Shown: piece by piece, positions 8,418 to 15,211 of the stretch
Position numbering within the stretch: the first letter of the stretch is position 1
Layout: each line of letters opens with the position of its first letter
Assembly: GCA_964495805.1 (NCBI GenBank)
Contig: CAZBWV010000021.1
Coordinates: 1 to 55,994, forward strand
Direction of reading: 5' to 3'
Origin: JALXCH01 sp964495805
GTDB lineage: Bacteria; Calditrichota; Calditrichia; RBG-13-44-9
Length of the DNA: 55,994 nucleotides
Notes under the pieces: generated by a model
Database searches by the model: none
What the model was told of the DNA's origin: nothing
The model's input: only the letters and a program-made list of their open reading frames with translations
Made by a program: the position numbers and the translations under genes

Positions 8418-9721
8418 TCTGCGATATATGCCCGAATCGGGTCATAAATTTGGGTTCGGGTGGAAATGAACTGACCGTTTTTGTCGTACAACGAAATGGA
8501 ATCTTCGTATCGCCTGACCAGAATAATAGAACCGTCCACCGGATGAATCCGGATATCTTTCAGACTCCGAACCGATGGTAGTTCCAATAGACGTTGTCCG
8601 TCTTCCGAAAGTTTCACCGCCCGGTAATTTCCTTCTCCCATATATTCGCCCAGCCAGAAGAAGCTTTCTGCAGCAGGTTGCCGGACAATAAAAAAAGTAC
8701 CGGATAATTCTTGAAAATTCATCGTGGTCTGATTCTCAGTAAAAGTAAACAAAATGCTGGTCTGGTTCTCCGCATTCGTGGTAAGCAGGTACATGTGGTT
8801 GTTGCGGAAGCACAGATCAGCGCCTTCCTGCCCGAAATCGAAAGGAAAAGCGAACAGCGAATCGCCCGATTCGTTGAACACGCGCAAATGTGTTTTGCCA
8901 AGCAACCAGAGGGTGTTTTGCCAGCCGGTGCGAATTTCCAGGTAATCACCCTGGGGAATGGGAATGGAGTCGGTCACCTGTCCCTGTACCAGCGTGTAAA
9001 TTAACCGTTTACGCGTGTCCAGGACGTACAGGTGGGATTTGTCGGCGTTAAAAGTCAGGTCTTCCGGTCGCTGGAACGGTTTCTCCAGGAACAGGTCTTC
9101 CTGTCCCACTTCCAGACGAAAGCGTGTCACAAACCGAAACTGTGCGGTAGCCAGCCAGATGATTCCAGCGCCGGGATTCCATGCCCAGTTTTTGGTAGCC
9201 AGAAAGGTGTTGGCGCGCATCAACGTGTGCAGCAGGTCGTAAGAAAGCTGGTAAATGGAGTATCCGTAACGCGAAAGAATGTAAGGTGTTCCCGGGCCTG
9301 GATAGGTCTTTTGCATGGGCGAAGGATCGCTCTCCACCCCGTGCCCCAGAACGCTTACCCGGTAATAGTACCAATGGTAAAATTGGACACTGGTATCCGT
9401 GTAAGTGCTGACAGAGGCAGGAAGCTCCTGGAATAGTTCCATTTGAGTGGAATCGTCCACTGCCCGATAAATTCGAAATCCCGCATAATCCTCCAGCCCG
9501 GTCACCGACCAGGTCAGGGTCACCTGCGTGCCAACGGGGGAAAGAGATAGGTCGATGGGCACTTTGAAATGGCTGCCAGGGTCGAAGGGATTTTTTCGTT
9601 CCCGTTCGGAACAACCCGGCAGCAGCAAAGTTACCAGAATTCCGATGGTTAGCAGAAGACTCCCTGCCAACCGAAAATATGCCCGGTGTATTCGGGCATC
9701 AGGATTGAATAATTCTTTCAA
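8414..9721 (-). CDS. Lipoprotein with FN3-like and beta-propeller-like regions
   Basis: About 435 aa. No ATG precedes the signal peptide in frame. A TTG at 9721 has GAGGAGGT 11 nt upstream and gives a basic n-region, a hydrophobic stretch and the lipobox LLPGC, so the mature protein would start at Cys37. Then comes a fibronectin type III-like domain (VTLTWSVTG...YYYRVSVLG) and a long C-terminal part with repeated short beta segments (LYVLDTRK, MYLLTTNA, SIILVRRY), suggesting a propeller such as 6-bladed NHL/TolB-like. It overlaps the end of adk by 23 nt and is coupled to the membrane phosphatase by a 4-nt overlap. Its role, perhaps envelope sensing, is inference. Confidence 0.75.
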   Translation of the reverse strand: MKELFNPDARIHRAYFRLAGSLLLTIGILVTLLLPGCSERERKNPFDPGSHFKVPIDLSLSPVGTQVTLTWSVTGLEDYAGFRIYRAVDDSTQMELFQELPASVSTYTDTSVQFYHWYYYRVSVLGHGVESDPSPMQKTYPGPGTPYILSRYGYSIYQLSYDLLHTLMRANTFLATKNWAWNPGAGIIWLATAQFRFVTRFRLEVGQEDLFLEKPFQRPEDLTFNADKSHLYVLDTRKRLIYTLVQGQVTDSIPIPQGDYLEIRTGWQNTLWLLGKTHLRVFNESGDSLFAFPFDFGQEGADLCFRNNHMYLLTTNAENQTSILFTFTENQTTMNFQELSGTFFIVRQPAAESFFWLGEYMGEGNYRAVKLSEDGQRLLELPSVRSLKDIRIHPVDGSIILVRRYEDSISLYDKNGQFISTRTQIYDPIRAYIAE

Positions 9722-10343
9722 TTTCCTGAAATACCTCCTCAATGGAACGGGTACCATCCACCCGGTAAAGATTTCCTTTTTTCTGGTAATACGACACCAG
9801 CGGTTCGGTTTGTTTGCGATAGACTTCCAGCCGTTTACGGATGGTCTCTTCCCTGTCATCATCCCGTTGAATAATTTCGCCACCGCACACTTCACATTTT
9901 CCGTCGGCAGGAGGAGGGTTAAAAATCAGATTATAATCTTTCCCGCACTTCGAGCAAATGCGCCGTGCGCTCAGGCGACGGATAATTTCTTCGTCGGGTA
10001 CATAAATTTCAATCACTTTCAGAGAAATATTTCCCATCCTATGCAAAATTTCCTCCAGCCCTTCCGCTTGCGGAATGGTTCGGGGAAAGCCGTCCAGAAT
10101 AAACCCTTTCTGGCAGTCCGGTTCCTGCAAACGCTTCTCAACCATTTTCAGGATGATTTCATCCGGTACCAGCTCACCACGTTCCATTACCTCTTTGGCC
10201 AGTTTTCCCAGCTCTGTTTGTAGGCGTACTTCGTTACGTAAAATGTCGCCGGTAGAGATTTGAGGAATCCCATATTTAGCCATGATTTTCTTGGCCTGTG
10301 TGCCTTTTCCCACACCCGGTGCACCTAATAGCATAATGTACAT
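9699..10343 (-). CDS. adk: Adenylate kinase with zinc-binding lid
   Basis: About 214 aa. Interconverts ATP + AMP and 2 ADP. The P-loop GAPGVGKGTQAKK is at the N-terminus; FPRTIPQAE and the AMP-binding arginines are present. The lid contains CSKCG and CEVCGG, a four-Cys zinc site seen in many bacterial long-form adenylate kinases. An in-frame ATG six bases further upstream (10349) lies only one base after GGAGG, so the ATG at 10343, with 7-nt spacing, is the better start. The downstream lipoprotein gene overlaps its 3' end. Confidence 0.95.
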   Translation of the reverse strand: MYIMLLGAPGVGKGTQAKKIMAKYGIPQISTGDILRNEVRLQTELGKLAKEVMERGELVPDEIILKMVEKRLQEPDCQKGFILDGFPRTIPQAEGLEEILHRMGNISLKVIEIYVPDEEIIRRLSARRICSKCGKDYNLIFNPPPADGKCEVCGGEIIQRDDDREETIRKRLEVYRKQTEPLVSYYQKKGNLYRVDGTRSIEEVFQEIERIIQS

Positions 10344-10458
10344 GGACATCCTCCGGAAGTTTTGTGTTTTCCTGAAATATTTAATGGAAATATAATTTCC
10401 CGAATTTCTTTAAGCAAAGGGAATTAAGGGAAGATAAATGGAGAAGAAAGGGAAGTTG

Positions 10459-10492
10459 AAAATGTAAAATGTAAAATGTAAAATGTAAAATG
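10459..10492. repeat. AAAATGT heptamer tandem repeat (site 1)
   Basis: Nearly five copies of the 7-nt unit AAAATGT occur in the 220-nt gap upstream of adk. The same unit recurs at 23958-23991, again in a gap between two minus-strand genes. Confidence 0.9.
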
Positions 10493-10564
10493 AAGGAGGG
10501 ATAGGGGAGAGGAGTGATTCCCACTTTCTTTTTCCGAAAGGGTGTTCGTTTTTTCCGGAGGAAT

Positions 10565-11032
10565 TTATTCTGCTAAGAATTTCTGATAATCGGCTACCAT
10601 CCATTTTTTGCCTTTGGGGATGATCTGGAACCCCTCCGATTCCAGCAACTGGCGGTGGCGTTCCACCGAGCCGGGATATTTTTCGTTAAGGAATCCGCCG
10701 GACTTGAGTGTGCGCCAGTACGGGGTGATGTCAGTGGCACCTTCCCGGGCAGCCTCTTCGGCAGCGTTGGCTGCAATCCAGACGAAAATTCCCGTAGTTA
10801 ATGGGCAGGCAATGGTGGTTCCATGTTTGGCTGCTAATTTTTGGCGAATTTCATTAACGGTTATCAATTTCCCTTTCGGTACCTGCCGCATAATTTCATT
10901 CACTTCCCGGGGAGCAGGAATCACCATGGTCCCCTCTCCGTACCGTTTGCGCATTTTCTCAGGAATTTCCACTATTTTGGGCAGATCTTTATCGTCGTTC
11001 AGTTTTTCGCGCCAGCTTTTTTTGCGAGCCAT
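10565..11032 (-). CDS. MGMT-family (alkyltransferase-like) protein
   Basis: 155 aa from the ATG at 11032, which has GGGAG at good spacing; a longer frame to 11077 lacks such a site. The middle (VPKGKLITVNEIRQKL ... TGIFVWIAANAAEEA ... TPYWRTLKSGG) resembles the DNA-binding helical domain of O6-methylguanine-DNA methyltransferases. The PCHR active-site motif is absent, so it cannot be a classical methyltransferase. Alkyltransferase-like proteins bind damaged DNA without repairing it themselves, and a comparable role is possible. The C-terminus FQIIPKGKKWMV fits the conserved tail of this uncharacterised subfamily. Confidence 0.7.
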   Translation of the reverse strand: MARKKSWREKLNDDKDLPKIVEIPEKMRKRYGEGTMVIPAPREVNEIMRQVPKGKLITVNEIRQKLAAKHGTTIACPLTTGIFVWIAANAAEEAAREGATDITPYWRTLKSGGFLNEKYPGSVERHRQLLESEGFQIIPKGKKWMVADYQKFLAE

Positions 11033-11054
11033 GTGAATCTCCCTGTTACGTTGG

Positions 11055-12095
11055 TTAAAAACCAATTCCCAGGCCAATACGTTGTACCATGCCCAGGTTG
11101 CTCATTCCGGTCATGGCATAGTCTGCCTGAATTTTCCAGCGCTGGAAAGGGAGTTGAAATCCCAGTCCGGCGCTGAAGCTTTCTAAATCGTGATTCAGCT
11201 TATAACCGCCGCGCAGGAAAAACATTTCGTTCCAGGCATATTCCATTCCGAAGGAGAGATTTTCCGGTGAATCGTTAAAATTGTTGCCATCCACACTAAT
11301 GGTCAGGCGCTGACCGGGTTGCACAAACAGACCTTCCCGGGCACCCACCACGTCCAGCGCCAATCCAATCCGAAAATTGGAAGGTAAGTGCCAGCTCTCC
11401 GTTTCCATGCGTGAGGGAACCAGAGGGTTTCCGGTCTGGCCAGGGGAAGGGTCGTAGCTGACAATCAGATCGCGTCCGTCTAATTTCATTTTACCGCCGA
11501 AATTGCTCATGGACATGCCCAGCTTCATTCCTTTGAATCCTGTTTTCAGCATTCCCCCCAGGTCCACCGCCACGGTATGAGCCGATTCATTGAAGAGCGT
11601 TTGCTGAATGTATTTTACCGTAATCCCAAAAGAGAACCGGTTGGTCATCATCCGGGAAAAACTGATTCCCACGGCAATGTCCTGCACATCGAAATAAATT
11701 CCGTTACCTTCCGGCTCTTCAATGGTGGTTTGTTCCATGTCCGAAGTATTCAATGTGGTAAAACTAAATCCCAGTCGGGAGGCGGTGCTGATGGGTACCA
11801 CCAACCCGAAGAAGTCGTGTTGAATATCCAGGAACCAGTCGGTGTGAGTGGCCAGAATACTGCCCCGGGGCATCCAGGCAATACCAGCAGGATTCCAGTA
11901 AAGAGCGCTGGCATCGTTTGCGATGGCGGAAAAGCTCCCTGCCAGCGCTGCAGCACGGGGTCCCACGGCAATCTTTAAAAATTGGGCGGCAGAAGTGCCC
12001 GCCTTGGTTACCCCATGTGCCGGTTCGGTAAAAAATAATATACCGGCAACCAGACCAATCCATCCCCAGCTTATTCGTCTTTTCCATAAACCCAT
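11055..12095 (-). CDS. PorV/PorQ-family outer membrane protein
   Basis: 346 aa. The start is the ATG at 12095 behind GAGG; an upstream TTG is less likely. A signal peptide ends around AHG, and the mature N-terminus reads AAQFLKIAVGPRAAALAGSF followed by ALYWNPAGIAW. This is the hallmark of the PorV/PorQ (UPF0164) barrel family related to FadL. In type IX secretion PorV shuttles cargo on the cell surface. Here it is the third gene of an apparent operon (TonB receptor, 1004-aa cargo-like protein, PorV) with 22-52 nt gaps. Whether it serves secretion, uptake or both is unknown. Confidence 0.85.
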   Translation of the reverse strand: MGLWKRRISWGWIGLVAGILFFTEPAHGVTKAGTSAAQFLKIAVGPRAAALAGSFSAIANDASALYWNPAGIAWMPRGSILATHTDWFLDIQHDFFGLVVPISTASRLGFSFTTLNTSDMEQTTIEEPEGNGIYFDVQDIAVGISFSRMMTNRFSFGITVKYIQQTLFNESAHTVAVDLGGMLKTGFKGMKLGMSMSNFGGKMKLDGRDLIVSYDPSPGQTGNPLVPSRMETESWHLPSNFRIGLALDVVGAREGLFVQPGQRLTISVDGNNFNDSPENLSFGMEYAWNEMFFLRGGYKLNHDLESFSAGLGFQLPFQRWKIQADYAMTGMSNLGMVQRIGLGIGF

Positions 12096-12132
12096 TTTTC
12101 TATTCCTCAAAAACTCTTTACCTCACGCTCTT

Positions 12133-15100
12133 TTACCGAATAATGACAAATTTACCTGTGTACTCATCGCCCTCCGGTGTTTTTACCCGGAACAGGTACA
12201 AACCATAAGCCACGTTTACCCCGGCTTTATTTTGGAGATTCCAGAATTCGTAATCGTACAATCCGTTGTGGTGCAGGGTAATTACGTGGTCTCCGGCGGT
12301 GGTGTAAATTTCGATGTCGCATTCCCCCGGGAGATGGGTAAACTGAATGCGCCCTTCGAACTGACTGCGCTCCCAGCCAGCCCGAACGATGTATGGGTTG
12401 GGCACTACCTTAATCTGATTCAAATCCGCTTTTCGTCGCCGGGCTGTGGGTTCCGGGACGGTGAATTCATAGTAAACCTCCGAACGGAACAGTTTTCGGG
12501 TGCGAATAGTGAATTCGTCCCCCTGCTGTGGTTTGACCGGGGTTCGTTGCACCAGTTGGGCATATTGGTTCAAATATTGTTCAGGATAATTCTGGGTCAG
12601 GATGAAAAGTCCCACATGTCGGGTGTATCCGGTGCGGGGGTCGTGAATTTCCCGCTCGGGAATCAGCACGTCCGGCCACAAATATGCCCACAACGGTGTA
12701 TTGGGATTGTACCCTTTTCCTCCCGGTTCCAGGTCCCAGCCCAGGGGGCTGTAGTGGGCATTGTGCCAGGACGGGTCTGCTTGAATCTCGTATTCTCCCA
12801 AATATGAAGTGGAGGAAATGTCGATGGGATGATTGGGATCGTTAATCACCTCAACCCGCAGGGGAATCCAGGGATGCACGGTATCTGCCAGCACTTCGTC
12901 GTAATACATGTCGAACCAGGTCAGATAGGAGCCGCCGGAATAATCCACAGTCAGACGGATGTCGTCGCTGGTGTAAATGGCTTCGGGACCTGCCCAGGGG
13001 TGATTGGCGAAATTCTCCCAGCGGTGCGCCCGCCATTCAAACGTACAGGTATCTCCCTGCACCTTCGTCCAGCCAATAAAAGTAACTTCCGGTTCGGCAT
13101 CCTGAGCCAGTACCCGAAATCCGTCGGTTACCGGAATGTTATCGCCCGTTTCGTTAAGTAATGGCTGGTTAAAGAGCAGGGTGTCGCCGGTGGTGACGTC
13201 GATTAAGTTTAATGTGGTGGTAATCAGGGTGTCGGGGTTTCCCTCATCATCGGCAACAAACTGGTATCCGGCATCATTGAACGTCACCCGATAGGTGTGG
13301 CCGGTGAGTTGGGATGGGTCAATAATTTGTACGGCAAGTCGGGAATCGCAGGGTCCACCCAGCGGAGGCAGCGAATCGCCCTGGGGAATTGTCGGGGTCT
13401 CCAGGTCGGTCGCCAGAGCGGAGGGAATGACCGATACCACGTTCACCTCTTCCGGTGTTTGTCCCATGGGACTCTCCAGTGCCGGAACACCGGTGGTGGG
13501 ATCGCCCCGGTCGTAGGCGGTAATGGCGTACCAGTACTCCCTGCCATTGTAAACGGTGGAATCCACAAACGTGTGGCGAATGCCGGTGTTGCTTCCTAAA
13601 AAGAAGTTGGAATTAGGGTCTCGTCCGGAAACGTTGTTGTTCAAATCGAACTGGGCAATAGGGACGTACCCGATCAGGTTGCCTTTTTCGTCAGTAATGG
13701 GAGTCCCCCAGCTTTGCCCAAAATCCTCGCTGCGGTATAATCGGTAGCCTTCAAAATCCATCAGTCCGCTGAGCAAATCCCGGGATGTTTCGGAGGGAGT
13801 CCCATCCCAGGTCAGGGTAACCCGGCCGTTTCCGGCGGAGGCCTGTAATATGGGCGGACGGGGTGCGTTGGGACCCAGGTAGCTGTTCTCCGCCATGTGA
13901 AGCACCATTTCGGCATTGGCGCGCATTTCTGTTTCGTTTTCGCCCAATACCACTGCAAAAGCGGAGCGAAGTGTATCGTGGGGTTGCATGGTCAGCGGTC
14001 CCGTGGAAACGATGAACACAAAATCAGTCCCCAGTTTCTGACCGGTGGGGTCCATATCATCGGCCAGGGCGTCATCGTCGATACGCCGGTTGCTACCGTG
14101 AAAAAAGTTGCTTACGGTAATGTGGCGCCCTGAAGTGTCGCTGGACATGATTTCCCAGATTTGTTCGTTGGTGTTGGGTTCGTAGATGTTATCGAAATAA
14201 TGGAAGTCGGTAATGCCCTTGTTGCGGGGGGTGGTAAGCATCAAGAATCCGATGTAGCCGGTGATGTCCCAGTTGCCTTCGTTGGGATCGGCATCCCACA
14301 GGTACACCAGATTTCTGGGACTTCCTTTTTCCAGAGAAACAAAGCGCAGATGATCGTGACTATCGAAATCCACTTTAAAATCAGTCATGTAACCCACGTA
14401 CACCGAATCCAGTGTAGAGTCCGATGTATTAATGATCCGGAAGTCGAAAATAAGAAAATCGCGTGCGTAGGAACGGCTGAAGGAATAGGAGACCTGATGC
14501 ACTTCCAATCCGTACGGTCCGTTCAGATTGTTCTGGTCGGTGTACTCGCTGTAAATATCCCGTTCGGAAACGAATTCACCGGGCACCTGTTGACCGGTTT
14601 CCGGATTCAGGCGGAATGGCCCGGGCCAGAAGGGCTGCCCGTCCGATCCCATCGGCCAGGTTTCCTGATTATCCGAACTGGCCAGAATGGGTGTCCCATC
14701 CGATGCAGTCACATTACCGGAAAACAGATTCCCCAGCGATCCGTCTTTTGCTTCCCAGTCGTAGTTCTCTGCTACGCTGCTTATGTCGCTGATGGAAGTT
14801 ACCACATCGCCGTGCACACCCACTAACAGTTCAAGCCCAAAACAGTACTGGTGGCGGAAGTTTGCCCAGCTGGGCCAGTGCATGGCCGGAGCAAACAGGT
14901 GGAAACTGGACACCACTCCGAAGTTGCTGGTCACATTGGACAGCTCTCCCCGATCCATGATGCCCACTCCGCGATCGACTTTAGCATACGGTTTACTCAA
15001 TTCTCCTTTCAGGCGTTGCTGGTACTGGTTCATCAGAATTTGGGCTTCGTTGCGTGCATTGCGATAATCCTGCCCGAACAGGAGAATCGGCAGAGCGATT

Positions 15101-15147
15101 ACCAGCAGGAAAACCCATTTCCAATAACGGTTCACGACAGATTTCAT
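12133..15147 (-). CDS. Large secreted protein with FN3-like domain and FlgD-like C-terminal tail
   Basis: About 1004 aa from the ATG at 15147, with GGA 6 nt upstream; a GTG at 15159 is an alternative. A signal peptide ends near LLFGQ. An aromatic-rich N-terminal half describes a beta-rich domain I do not recognise. An FN3-like segment (NGRVTLTWDG ... YYAITAYDRG type) lies near residues 440-560. The C-terminus, with VVPNPYIVRAGWE, then EIYTTAGDHV, then YGLYLFRV and a final KFVIIR, matches the immunoglobulin-like sorting tail of Por-secretion cargo in a divergent form. It sits between the TonB receptor and PorV, so it is probably the exported or surface partner of both. Confidence 0.75.
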   Translation of the reverse strand: MKSVVNRYWKWVFLLVIALPILLFGQDYRNARNEAQILMNQYQQRLKGELSKPYAKVDRGVGIMDRGELSNVTSNFGVVSSFHLFAPAMHWPSWANFRHQYCFGLELLVGVHGDVVTSISDISSVAENYDWEAKDGSLGNLFSGNVTASDGTPILASSDNQETWPMGSDGQPFWPGPFRLNPETGQQVPGEFVSERDIYSEYTDQNNLNGPYGLEVHQVSYSFSRSYARDFLIFDFRIINTSDSTLDSVYVGYMTDFKVDFDSHDHLRFVSLEKGSPRNLVYLWDADPNEGNWDITGYIGFLMLTTPRNKGITDFHYFDNIYEPNTNEQIWEIMSSDTSGRHITVSNFFHGSNRRIDDDALADDMDPTGQKLGTDFVFIVSTGPLTMQPHDTLRSAFAVVLGENETEMRANAEMVLHMAENSYLGPNAPRPPILQASAGNGRVTLTWDGTPSETSRDLLSGLMDFEGYRLYRSEDFGQSWGTPITDEKGNLIGYVPIAQFDLNNNVSGRDPNSNFFLGSNTGIRHTFVDSTVYNGREYWYAITAYDRGDPTTGVPALESPMGQTPEEVNVVSVIPSALATDLETPTIPQGDSLPPLGGPCDSRLAVQIIDPSQLTGHTYRVTFNDAGYQFVADDEGNPDTLITTTLNLIDVTTGDTLLFNQPLLNETGDNIPVTDGFRVLAQDAEPEVTFIGWTKVQGDTCTFEWRAHRWENFANHPWAGPEAIYTSDDIRLTVDYSGGSYLTWFDMYYDEVLADTVHPWIPLRVEVINDPNHPIDISSTSYLGEYEIQADPSWHNAHYSPLGWDLEPGGKGYNPNTPLWAYLWPDVLIPEREIHDPRTGYTRHVGLFILTQNYPEQYLNQYAQLVQRTPVKPQQGDEFTIRTRKLFRSEVYYEFTVPEPTARRRKADLNQIKVVPNPYIVRAGWERSQFEGRIQFTHLPGECDIEIYTTAGDHVITLHHNGLYDYEFWNLQNKAGVNVAYGLYLFRVKTPEGDEYTGKFVIIR

Positions 15148-15211
15148 CAAATTCCACACCCCGTATTTTCTTGAGACAAAAAATTACGAAACACTTCCGC
15201 AAGGATAACGA

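Noticed and set aside
13897..14826. Long plus-strand frames opposite the 1004-aa secreted protein
   Set aside because: They are antisense shadows of a strongly supported gene with signal peptide, FN3-like domain and sorting tail.
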